DNA of 64,000 nt from Phytophthora sp. 'mugwort'. Its lineage: Eukaryota > Oomycota > Peronosporomycetes > Peronosporales > Peronosporaceae. Below, one piece after another: positions 1-8,837 of this stretch (position 1 is its first letter; each line of letters opens with the position of its first letter). The stretch covers positions 4,154,001 through 4,218,000 of the forward strand of contig JAUCEF010000016.1 in assembly GCA_033558025.1 (NCBI GenBank), in the 5' to 3' direction. The notes beneath the pieces were generated by a model. The model worked only from the letters and a program-made list of their open reading frames with translations, had not been told where the DNA came from and searched no databases. The position numbers and the translations under genes are program-made.

Positions 1-442
1 CCTGGAGGTCCTGGCTGCAATAGCTGCGCGGGACCTCCACGGGCGGCTCGACGTAGTCGTCCTCGTCGTCTGTATCAAGATCGAAGACGCCGCAGCATGA
101 GAAAATCGACTCATCATCCTCAGCGGAACTGTCCTCGTCCGAATCGGTCAGAGGTTTCGCATCTTCACTGCTCAAGTTGGTCGTAGCCTCCGCGATGTAC
201 TTCAGAAGCTCTTCTCGGTACGAATTTTCGTCGTCAGCCTCATTTGTATTTACGAACGCAGCCGTCGACGCCAGACTCTGACGGGCGAGATTATCCTTGG
301 CCGACGTCTTCGCACCGTCTTGGCGATGCTGCCGAGGCCCGAAGACCTTCTCCAGCCACGCATTGCGAGGCTCGTCGTCGCTGGTATTCGGGGCCAGAGC
401 GACCGTCTCCAAGGACTTCGGTGTCGTAGTGAGAGGGGACAT
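1..442 (-). CDS. Partial acidic hypothetical protein, 5' end of a gene leaving the window
   Basis: An open frame reads leftward from an ATG at 442-440 to the window edge without a stop (147 codons visible), so the 3' end lies outside the window. The product is not recognised. It is rich in Asp, Glu, Ser and Thr, with two strongly acidic stretches near residues 105-120 and 130-140. There is a WLEKVFG-type segment near residue 30 and a Cys-Cys pair (SIFSCCGVFD) before the second acidic stretch. No signal peptide or membrane segment is visible. The frame stays open upstream of this ATG for some codons, and a GTAAGT-like string lies near 515, so a more upstream start or exon is possible. Codon use is GC-rich like the PAP and GH81 genes, which supports a real host gene rather than transposon debris. 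The function is unknown. Confidence 0.55.
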   Translation of the reverse strand, partial: MSPLTTTPKSLETVALAPNTSDDEPRNAWLEKVFGPRQHRQDGAKTSAKDNLARQSLASTAAFVNTNEADDENSYREELLKYIAEATTNLSSEDAKPLTDSDEDSSAEDDESIFSCCGVFDLDTDDEDDYVEPPVEVPRSYCSQDLQ

Positions 443-644
443 CACTTGGGACAGCCGCCAAGGATTTGAAAATGAAGTGGAGTGATCGAGGAGGTCACCT
501 GCAGCCTGCCATGGACTTACAGTATCTGCGAGAACTAATTCCAAGGGTGTCTCATAATTCCATCATCATCATGTTGAAGGCTACGGAACTGTACACGATG
601 TAAATCTGTCACTCTTATGTTATCGACTGCCTGACTCCGCAAAA

Positions 645-815
645 CTCATCCTGTATGTACTTCCACACCAGCGTCATGCGGTTCGTCTCAAACATCGAGT
701 ACCGAAGCTGCGTTCCGCGGCGCTGTGAGTCGGCAGTTTCGATATGCCCGGGCCCGCCTGCTTAGATATGCACAGGGGTGCGGGCTGTCGTACACCTTAT
801 AGTCATCCGATTTAC
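645..815 (-). pseudogene. Decayed fragment of a purple acid phosphatase C-terminus
   Basis: Two stretches match the 3' part of the intact phosphatase gene at 14229-15764. Positions about 650-704 encode a peptide like its C-terminal segment (YSMFETNR followed by TLVWKYI). Positions about 765-812 match the segment of the intact gene near 14435-14485 (DDYK followed by YD-P). The order is the same as in the intact gene, but the reading frame between the two blocks is destroyed and the catalytic motifs are missing. This is a relic of a duplicated phosphatase gene, not an expressed gene. About 13.5 kb separates it from the intact copy, and transposons fill the space. Confidence 0.6.
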
Positions 816-1295
816 TACTACACCTCTTGTTGGCAGTAGCGTCCGACACCAGCGTGGTCCACCGCAGAGCTCCTAGCCAAAACAGCTATTTGGTCGACCA
901 ACGATAGCGTCCTGAGCCGTCTTCGTCCGAGCGGAGCCCTCCTCGATGAACATGTCAAATACTAGCCCTGCGCGTATACGGCTCTGCCGTGGCGAGCACG
1001 CCGGGAAGCGCCGTTCATCGGACTGCCGATGGCTTCTTTGAGGGCTCCGAGAGGGAGATGCAGAACGCTGGCCTGAACTGCGGGCTGCGGACCGGTTCGG
1101 CTGCTCACTTTCGGGACTTGCACGGCGTACGATGGGGCTTGCAGTCCAGAGCTGCCAAGTATGAATTCCAAGTTAAACATACTGGTCACTTTTACACATT
1201 TACGGTATTCTCAACAACTTACAGTTATAAGATGTAACGGGGTTACATGAAGCACTCTTCAGATTCAGAACGGTGTACTTCTCGGGCTGACAAAA
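816..1295. other. No gene recognised; short LTR-end fragment at 1234-1253
   Basis: Overlapping small ORFs occur on both strands but none resembles a known family. Positions 1234-1253 carry the motif TGTAACGGGGTTACATGAAG, which is the terminal motif of LTRs elsewhere in the window (25377, 32409, and the reverse strand at 11104). It is probably a leftover LTR end directly upstream of the tyrosine-recombinase element. Confidence 0.4.
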
Positions 1296-1470
1296 GCTGT
1301 ATTCATGGTAAAGTCAGGGAATTATGTTTTCCACGTCAAGTTGTAGTTCCGGTATACCAGTGCATACCGGTATATCTGCGGTTGTCCGGGGCTCTCTTCA
1401 GGGACCACCCGATAGACGTGGCATTCTCCCCTCACTTCGATTCCACAAGAACGCCACGCAAGCAAGAAAG
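1296..1470 (+). repeat. Split direct repeat A1 of the Ngaro-type element
   Basis: This 175 bp block starts with GCTGTATTC and ends with CAAGCAAGAAAG. It matches A2 at 5131-5305 at roughly 87-90% by eye. Both copies contain the inverted string GGTATACCAGTGCATACC. It marks the left end of the element. Confidence 0.85.
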
Positions 1471-2247
1471 AAAATGCGGTCTCTGCTCTCAACTACGACA
1501 TGCTCACCGGCGGAAAACCGACCAAGCCAACGCTCCTAGTTCGCCCTCGGGCGTCTGTTTTGCTCTTCGTCCGACCTCGTCGGCCGCCCGAACACCAAGT
1601 TCGCCGGACGGCCAGAAGGATCTCCCCGACGCCGGCGCTACCTGCGCTATCACTCCGGCCTTACGGTCCGGGTCGGCTATACAGTCTTCCCCCGTTAAAC
1701 TGTTACCCCAGACTATACAGTCCGGGCCTACCATACAGTCACCCACGGCCATACGGCCAGTGCCGGTTATACAGCCGGCACAATCATCACGCTCACGATG
1801 CAGAGCGTCACAAAGAAAACAAAAATCCTACTGGTGCTTTAGCTTTTGAGATCGAATTACGCATTACGGCCGATCCAACGCTACAGCCGATTGCAGTGGA
1901 GGGCGCAGCCCCGGCGAGAGCCCCACGGTGGACTGAGTCAAGTCAATGACTCTCGCTGCACTACATTCAAACCTACCTGCGTCCAAACTACCCGTGTCCC
2001 GTCGTCGGCGTCAAGGAGGCAGCAGCGATGCACGCAAACGCCCGCGCAAGAAGTGACTTGATGCGCTTGACACGCAGGGCTACGCTGGCTCAAGCGATGA
2101 CGAAATTGGGCATCACGCTTCCGCCGACGGACTACCCCATTTCCCGCCCGGGAACAGTGGACACTGGGTATCTTCTGAATATATCGTTGCAGAAGGCTCT
2201 ATCCGCGTATCGCGACGGTCAGGCGTTTCACTACCCGCCTTTGTAGA
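1471..2247 (+). pseudogene. 5' region of the Ngaro-type element, possible gag remnant
   Basis: This stretch lies between A1 and the reverse transcriptase, where such elements place a gag-like ORF. Several overlapping frames stay open (for example 1500-1949 and 2028-2246), and the composition is rich in Pro, Arg and Ser. There is no zinc knuckle or other recognisable domain. The C-rich repeated TATACAGTC-like strings between 1675 and 1780 are low complexity. The assignment rests on position only. Confidence 0.35.
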
Positions 2248-3250
2248 GCTGGTTCGCTGGCAGACGGCTAGCGCCTACCTGCCTAAGAAAAACATGATAC
2301 CGGCGGTACTGAACGCAGTCTGCAAGGGCTACGAGCATCTAGATGAGCTACAGAAGATTATTCAAGGCGGCGTTGAAGTTCGGCTGAACAAGATACCGCT
2401 GCGACAGTAACTACGTCCACGAAACCACGGATCAGCGAGGGACCGCCTCAATGTTCTTCGCAAGAACATTCACAAGGAGCAGGACGCAGGACGATGCTTG
2501 GTGCTCGACCGGGACCTCTTCAAACAATGGCCAGAGATAATCATCAGTCCCGTTGGGGTTGTCGTCAAGGGCGGTGAAGACGCCAGCGTTGCTGGACGCA
2601 CGATCCACGATCTGTCGTACCCCCAGGGCGCCTCCACCAACGCCTGCACAGATCAGGACATCATTATTAAGCCGGAGTTCAGGCATTGCGACGCCGTAGA
2701 AACCGAGATCTTGAAGTCGAAGCGCGACCACCCTCACGCGAAGATCTGTGTAGTGACTGGCGACGTAGCCTCGGCTTTCCGCAACATCAGTATCCACAGC
2801 AACAGCGTATACCTCTTCGCCGGACATATCGAGGAGGATGATGTCATCGCGATGGAGCTCGCCGCACCGTTTGGCTGGACTGGGTCCCCTGGGTTCAACG
2901 AGTTTGCTGGTGGCACCATAGCTCATGTACATGGTTCTCACACCTACGACGTGTCCCCTGGCGGTTTCTTCAATTATCACTGGGTTGACGACCACATCAA
3001 TGTGACTGCAGACATCAGTCAATCCTGCAGCAACGCGGATCGTTCTCTCCGGTTTGCCATGGTGGTCGTCCTGGGTGCAGACGCAATCAACGCCAAGATG
3101 TTCACTCAGTGGAACACACGACAGCGCGAGCTCGGACTCGAGTTTGATTCCGTCGCGGAAACACTGTCCATGCAAGCTGCGAAAATCGAAAAGTCACGGG
3201 AAATTGTGCCCACTGCCTTCTTTTTCTCTTCGTTATCAAGGCAGGCCTAC
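2248..3250 (+). pseudogene. Reverse transcriptase of the Ngaro-type element (disrupted)
   Basis: The region encodes a DIRS/Ngaro-like reverse transcriptase. From 2498 to about 3250 one frame is continuous and shows the RT landmarks in order: a KGG-E-ASV-GRTIHDLSYP block, GDVASAFRNI (motif A, with the first catalytic Asp), and HWVDDHINV at about 2979-3000 (motif C, equivalent to YVDD). The N-terminal part (2248-2495) is in other frames and is broken by a stop near 2408. The catalytic Asp residues are still encoded, so the decay is by frameshift and nonsense changes rather than loss of the active site. Confidence 0.75.
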
Positions 3251-3419
3251 CGGTCGCTGATGGGTAGGCTCCGGTACGAAGCGACTTGCATCCGTGCTTC
3301 ACGACTGTTCCTCCAACGCCTACGTCAACGAGAAATCATCTGCATCGTTTCCAGAGAGTACCGATCACGTCAGACATGCAGCAGGACCTGTTGTGGTGGT
3401 GGCTCGTGCTGCACACGCC

Positions 3420-3905
3420 GCAACTGAACGGGGTGCCGCTGGAATACTTCAACTCTCTCCCGCGCCAGATAGTGTGGTCGAAATGGATGCGTCCGATTAC
3501 GGGCTCTGCGCGTTAGACGTGCACTCGCAGGAGGCCTTCACGTACCAATTCTCGGGCAGCGAGCGTGGTCTGATTGCCATGTTCAAAAGCGGTGAGCCCA
3601 ATGAGTTCGACATCAACTTCCGCAAGCTTCTTCTTGTGATTTTGCGGTCCATGCGTGGGGGTCGCGGTGGGGCTCCGATGCGGCTAGCAAAGGGCGCCCT
3701 TGTCACGTTCAGTTCTGCATTGACAACACCTCTGCTGTGGCATGGCAAAACAAGCTCTCCTCGCGGAACCCGCGCGCCCAAGTGATCAGCTGGTTATTGG
3801 TATGGTGGGAAACTACGTTTCAGCTCCGTTTTTCGGCATCTCACGTCGCTGGTGTTGACAATGAACGCGCTGACGCCGGCTCCCGCATCGCCGCTAACCC
3901 ATTGT
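3420..3905 (+). pseudogene. RNase H domain of the Ngaro-type element (disrupted)
   Basis: The sequence EMDASDYGLCALD at about 3480-3520 is the first RNase H aspartate motif. NEFDINFR follows near 3600. CIDNTSAVAWQNKL (3715-3756) and HVAGVDNERADAGSR (3843-3887) give the later RNase H motifs in a different frame, so at least one frameshift lies between 3620 and 3715. This domain follows the RT directly, as in DIRS-like polyproteins. Confidence 0.7.
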
Positions 3906-4056
3906 ACACGACCAGGTTTTCATCACTAATTTCTCCTCGTTGGTCACAGATGCCGCCGACAGTCGGTATTCGGGGTTGAACGATATCTGCCTGCGTATCT
4001 CCGCGCGCACCCATTACCGTCTCCACGTTTGACCAGTACAGCCGATCGCTAACCAA

Positions 4057-5000
4057 GTGGACAGCTTGGACATCTCGCCACGATATCGCGCCCTCGTTGG
4101 CAGGTCTGCCTCTTGTCGACAAGTGCAGCACATTTCAGCCTTTATTCTCCACGGCTTCCAGTTCGGCTACGGATCGGGAGGGCCCATTCGAAGTGACTCG
4201 ATCATGGCGGATCTCCTCGGTGTCCGGCATTTCTTCGCGGCAGCCGGTTGTAACTTCCCCATTGCATACCCGCACATCCGCATGCTTCTCAAAGGAATCA
4301 GTCGCCTTGACTCACCACGGCGGCGTAAAGCACCCTCGCTCGAGCTCCTCGAGACGTGCTTTCGCAGCCTCTCGATGACTGAGTCCTTTGAGCAAGCCCT
4401 TGGGGGGGGATATGTGGCTGGCGTTCTTCTTCCTGTTGAGGCGATTAGAAGTCGTGGCGATTACTGGAGGTCCGTCAAGTGGTTTGCTGTCCGAGCGCAA
4501 GACATCACAGTCCTGGACGCGAATGGCCGTCCAACTCTTTCTCTCCCTAGAGCACAGTCTGTTTGTATGCGTCTGATCGGCTTCAAGACAGACCAACACG
4601 GTTCCTACAAGGATGTTGTCGCGATCCGGCCACCCATTCCTGTGCCCAGTGTTTGATGCCCTGCTCCTTCGTCAGGCTCGGAAAATCCTGCCTGCTGAAT
4701 TCCAGCCGCAGTGTACCTGGATCGTCGTGGAAATCCGGTATGCACTGCGACTACTGACGTGGCAGAGGCTATCAAGCGAGCTGTCATCAGTACTGGCCAA
4801 GACTCGCGTCAGTTTAGTTCGCACTCTCTACGAGTCGGTGGGGCGACGCACATGTACCGATCGGCACAGACGCACTCACAATCCAGTTCCACGGACAATG
4901 GGTTTCCGACGCGTTTAAGACCTACACTAGGCTTTGCAAGGAGCTCAGTGACCACGCTGTCGGCAAACATGGTGGCAGTTCCACGGGGTGATTCGGCTTT
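4057..5000 (+). pseudogene. Tyrosine recombinase of the Ngaro-type element (disrupted)
   Basis: The region encodes the site-specific recombinase that would integrate the circular cDNA. Positions 4057-4656 give the N-terminal core-binding part. The motif FSSHSLRVGGATHMY at 4820-4860 contains the H-x-x-R signature of tyrosine recombinases. FKTYTRLCKELSDHAVG at about 4914-4965 supplies the likely nucleophilic tyrosine in another frame. At least two frameshifts (near 4650 and 4870) break it. The recombinase lies immediately upstream of repeat B1, as expected for this element class. Confidence 0.75.
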
Positions 5001-5040
5001 GTATTAGTGGGGCTGATTGCATGACCATTTGGGGGCACCG

Positions 5041-5130
5041 CTCTCCTCGTCCCTTATCGGACTGAGCTGATGGTCAATGCATAAGCTCACATTAATGTAA
5101 CTTTGTTTAACCCCCATCACTTGCGGAAAG
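5041..5130 (+). repeat. Split direct repeat B1 of the Ngaro-type element
   Basis: This 90 bp block begins CTCTCCTCGTCCC and ends with CTTGCGGAAA. It abuts A2 without a gap and matches B2 at 5312-5400. Confidence 0.85.
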
Positions 5131-5305
5131 CTGTATTCCATTGTGAATCCAGGGAATTATGTTTTCCACGTCAAGTTGTAATTCCGGTATACCAGTGCAT
5201 ACCGGTATATCTGCAGTTGTCCGGGCCGCTCTCCAGCGACCGCCCGATGGATGTGGCGTTCTCCCCTCACTTCGATTCCACAAGAACGCCACGCAAGCAA
5301 GAAAG
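5131..5305 (+). repeat. Split direct repeat A2 of the Ngaro-type element
   Basis: This is the second copy of the A block, directly after B1 and followed within a few bases by B2. The small differences from A1 suggest an old insertion. Confidence 0.85.
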
Positions 5306-5311
5306 ACCCGC

Positions 5312-5400
5312 CTCTCCTCATCCCTTATCGGACTGAGCTGATGGCCATTGCATAAGCTCCCATTAATGTAACTTTGATTGATCCCCATGACTTGTGGAAA
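5312..5400 (+). repeat. Split direct repeat B2 and right end of the Ngaro-type element
   Basis: This is the second copy of the B block and ends with CTTGTGGAAA. The sequence beyond 5400 no longer matches what follows B1, so the element ends here. Confidence 0.85.
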
Positions 5401-5861
5401 TGACGATTCTAACTTAACGACGATAACGGCTCAGCAACGACTCGTCAAGCATATGTAAAGTCACCGCGGTATAGATTTGACGCAGCGGGTTTTCTTGTAT
5501 TTTTTGTTTCCTTGCAAGTGCTGTTTTGAGAGAGAGAGAGAGTCACTTAAAATAGACGCGTTCGTAGGCGTATTAGTTGTATTGTCGCAGTGCAGCCATT
5601 TTTAAGCGATAAATCCTTCGCGTTTTTAGGGTCTCTTGTCCGTATCATTGGAAGCGTATCGATGCTGCACAAAGCGCTAGAACATAATGGAAAGCTTTCA
5701 AATCAGAACATTAAATGACGCGTATTATTGCAAGATTCTGGCAGTAAACGATAAAAGTAAACCAATTAAACTCAAGATGCGTTTTAGGGTAAATTTTAGC
5801 GATCGGAAACCAAAGAATTAAAACTACAAGAAAGGTTTACTGTACCCATTCATTACTGCTT
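5401..5861. other. AT-rich spacer, no feature recognised
   Basis: This is non-coding, AT-rich sequence between the Ngaro-type element and the downstream mariner relic, with a short GA run at 5529-5542. No repeat or ORF of interest was seen. Confidence 0.5.
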
Positions 5862-7273
5862 CCTATGCGACTTTCACAGACATCGGCAGCTGACCATTGA
5901 AGCAACATGTTTCCCGACACGTGGCAACTGGTAGTCATTGGCACTGTCGTTCAGAAGGATGGCCTCCATCACCTTTTTTGAAGGGCGACAAACATTGTCA
6001 AGTGTATCCTAGCGGACCTCTTTAATAGCCTCATGTACTGCTTGGATGAGGCCAGGGGTGTCGTACGTAGCGTTACGATACCGTAGGGCCTGGATAGAGG
6101 CAAAATAACCTAAATCAAGTACGTTGAGATCCGGAGATCTAGGTGGCTGGCACCGCATCTTGATTTCCCACCCACCCTCCCACCTTGCCTGTTTCCATTT
6201 CGTCGTTATCTTCGTGCACATGAGGGCCGGCGTTATCCTGCTGGACGTACACAGTACTGCCTCTCCAAACTGTATAATAACGCAACAGCATAGTGTTAGT
6301 TAACTGCAATATCAGAGCACTAGAATGGGTTAGCTTACCTGGCAGCTTGTCCCGAATAGCGGGAAAGACCGTCTCCGCCAGAAGCTTGCGATAAAGTTGC
6401 CGCGTCATCGAGACGCTTTTTATGACGGCGGCGCCTTTCAGCTGATTTGCAGAGCTGTTCCGCGCGATTGTTTCTCCAACCAGAGGCCAAATACCTAACT
6501 TGCCGTCGAAATACTGCTTGCGGTGAAAATCGTAGCGTGGGCGAGCTACAGCAGCCAAAAACATGATTTTCCCAATATATCGTTTATTGGGGCATGATCG
6601 GTAGGGTAGCTGTTCAGATGCCGTCAAGTAGTACTTAGTGGCTCTCTTGTAGAGATTAAACCACTTGTCATCTACGTGCACAGTATCATACGTGTGATGC
6701 ATACGACAGAATAGACCACCTAAAAAAAATACAATTAATGTTAAGTAAGGCCAACATAAGTGTAACCAACTGAGTAAATTACATGTTACAGTACTTACTG
6801 GCATATCAACATGTTGAAGAGCCCACTGGAGACGCCCAGTCTTGGGGCATCAGTCAGCGCCGGTTTGATGCGCGACATTACCCGACGGAAAACGCCGTCA
6901 TGGAGATGGCGCTGCAAAGTCGTCCGTGGAATCCCAGCGGCTTCAGCGAGGGAGCGCTGCATCTGCTGCAGGCAGAGCGGGACCGCCGGAACACGCTCCG
7001 CCACCTCCTCAAGTGTGATCAGGCGACCTCGTCGTGGCTGGTGGCGTCTCAAAAGCAATCAGGGCGGAGCAGCTTCCAGACCTTTATGATAGTGTTGCGA
7101 CAGACAGAGAAGGCCGCCATTGCAGCCACCATTACGCATCGTTGCAAGCGGCTGCGGATGCTGCGCTGCGCGAGAAAGACGACAAGCTGCACGCGGGTCT
7201 GGGGGGTGATGTCCGCTTGACCGGTCGCTCGAGGCCTAGTGGTGTAGAGTGCGTGATGCTTGCGGTTCTGCAA
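5862..7273 (-). pseudogene. Tc1/mariner-superfamily transposase relic with two introns
   Basis: Read leftward, the region encodes an N-terminal helix-turn-helix part (about 7273-7050, ending near FSVCRNTIIKVWK), a middle part ending NMLICQ at 6799, and a DDE catalytic part. The catalytic motifs are VHVDDKWFNLY (first Asp, near 6660), VYVQQDNAGPH (second Asp, near 6235) and SPDLNVLDLG (third Asp, near 6110). Two intron-like gaps fit GT-AG rules: 6798-6720 (GTAAGT to TTTTAG) and 6338-6270 (GTAAGC to ATACAG). The peptide joined across each matches the expected continuity of the transposase. Frame changes near 7055 and 6180, and a stop near 6010, show that the copy is dead. C-terminal homology continues to about 5862. 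The terminal repeats were not found. Confidence 0.7.
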
Positions 7274-7427
7274 AATGTGGGGTGAGATGCATAAGGGGAA
7301 TTCGCCTCACGCAACCAGCGACTTAGTCGACTGGGGTGACCTGCTTGCCAGTAGCTTCTTAACCAAACGGATTCTTGAGTGCTTTGCATAAAAACCTAAT
7401 CGTCATTTTGTCGTGGGCCAGAGAAGT

Positions 7428-7645
7428 ACCTAAGTACTGTACCCTAAGTGATATATCCAGCATCACTATGACGTCACGGTAATGACGTCACGGATCGGTA
7501 CCTCACATATCGTACAAAAAAAAAGACCTCAGAGCTAACCAATAGGATAACATCAAGGGTACTGTATGTAGACGCATTAAAAGGGCCACCTATAAATATA
7601 TTCGGTCTCAAATCTACCTAATTTTGGTAACAGTCCCCCAGACAA
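7428..7645 (+). repeat. LTR fragment, plus orientation
   Basis: This stretch matches the reverse complement of 10860-11050: both contain CCTAAGTGAT-TATCC, CATCACTATGAC-TCACGG, GACGCATTAA, AAATATATTC and ATCTACCTAATTT, ending GGCAACAGTCCCC or GGTAACAGTCCCC. Its 5' end is truncated because the TGTAAC terminus seen in the other copy is missing. It is probably the promoter half of a Gypsy-type LTR. Confidence 0.6.
7469..7600 (+). promoter_or_regulatory. LTR promoter region: two TGACGTCA palindromes and a TATA box
   Basis: TGACGTCA occurs at 7469-7476 and 7483-7490 inside a short tandem duplication of ATGACGTCACGG. This is the consensus CRE/ATF-type bZIP site. TATAAATATA lies at 7591-7600, about 100 bp downstream, a plausible distance for an LTR promoter. 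Function is inferred from motifs only. Confidence 0.4.
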
Positions 7646-8529
7646 GAGACTTGTGGACTGCCGTTCACGGAGAGATTGTATACTCTCTAGAAGTCACACT
7701 TCCTGTGCGCAGGGTGTTGTGTGCCCCGACACATAAGGCCAGCTCATACCGTTTCGGTGGAGAAGCCTGCAAGCCGCTGGAGGCTAACGACGCTAGCGAT
7801 AGGACTGGCATGGCAATCTATATGACGAGAACGACAAGAGTTGGAGCAGCCAAAGGCCACGTAGCGGCTGCTGGACCTTTTCACGTGTCTTGCCGAGCGC
7901 ATGGAGCGCATGAGGCGTCGCTGCAGCGACATGAAGATACGGAGGAGCTCAAGGGCCGCAAGACCATCATGTTCGGCTCATCGCTTGGGTACTTGTTGGA
8001 ATTTGAGGTGAAGAAGAAGACTCGGTTGCTGGTTGGGTGTAGAATTGGATAGTGACTTAAAGTAGTTTGCCAGCACCTATGCATGCACAGTGCCCCCGTT
8101 ACGCTCCTGCTGGGACTTCTGGGTTGCCCAGCTTTGCCTCCTCCTCTTGATTTCCTTAAAGTTGTGTCCTCCCTCCTGCTCTTGCCTGACATCGCTCAGT
8201 GCTCATCTTGGCCAAGCACCATGAACTCGCGTCATATTGATGTACCTCATTCAGTGAAAACGCATGTGGCCAGCGCCGAACACAGTGGCATTACAGCTGA
8301 TGCTCCCACTCGGCGCAGCCCCAGCACTCGAATCCAGCGGAAGTCGGACCAGCCAGCGGCTTCACCATAATATTCGGGAATACTGCAGCTCAATGACACC
8401 TCTGCGAACTTGCTCGCGAAGCCAGTGGTATTGTGACGGGGCACACTACACCTTGCGCACAGGAAGTGTGACTTCCGGAAAGTATACAAACGTTCAATGA
8501 ACGGCAGTTCACAAGTCCCTGGTCTGAGG
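7646..8529. other. No supported gene; unassigned sequence
   Basis: An open frame at 7624-8052 begins at a TTG codon inside the LTR fragment, has no recognisable domain and is crossed by antisense ORFs. It is probably non-coding. Nothing else was recognised up to the inverted repeat at 8530. Confidence 0.4.
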
Positions 8530-8692
8530 GGGACCTTTTTACGCGCCATAGTTGGCATCCCCCAGGTCAATATTGCCACTATACATTTGTATACTTTCTG
8601 GACACCGTATACGAGACTTATAACTGTTGTGTCGCAGACAACAATTTTTTACTTCAAAACAGCCAACCCCCTTATTCAATACAGCCACTGCA
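8530..8692 (+). repeat. Left terminal inverted repeat of the Tc1-like element
   Basis: TGGCATCC at 8553, GCCACTATAC at 8574, ACCGTATACGAGA near 8603 and CTTCAAAACAGCCA near 8650 all recur in the same order on the reverse strand at 10112-10275. Confidence 0.75.
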
Positions 8693-8837
8693 GTGCAGAT
8701 CCGCGGGCACTATCAGCATGGTATTGACCTTTTTTTCATATTCTGTAAGATTCTCGAATTCTCGACGCCGGTTGTGTTTAACTGCGTCTCAGGCATTCAC
8801 GAATTTGCCAGCAACGGTGCAGACTTGATCGGAAGCC

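Larger units (their letters stand above)
1296..5400 (+). mobile_element. Ngaro/DIRS-type tyrosine-recombinase retrotransposon with split direct repeats (degenerate)
   Basis: The element has the order A1 (1296-1470), coding region, B1 (5041-5130), A2 (5131-5305), B2 (5312-5400). This split direct repeat layout is known for Ngaro- and PAT-type retrotransposons and differs from LTRs. The coding region holds a reverse transcriptase, an RNase H and a tyrosine recombinase in that order, with no DDE integrase. No methyltransferase domain was seen between RNase H and recombinase. All three domains are interrupted by frameshifts and stops, so this copy is not autonomous. Elements of this kind replicate through a circular intermediate integrated by the recombinase and leave no target duplication, so none is expected here. 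Confidence 0.8.

Noticed and set aside
2432..3175. 247-residue open frame on the minus strand
   Set aside because: It is the exact antisense of the Ngaro-type reverse transcriptase, which carries clear RT motifs on the plus strand.
7624..8052. 142-codon plus-strand frame after the LTR fragment
   Set aside because: It starts at TTG inside an LTR, has no domain, and overlaps antisense frames; there is no evidence for a gene.
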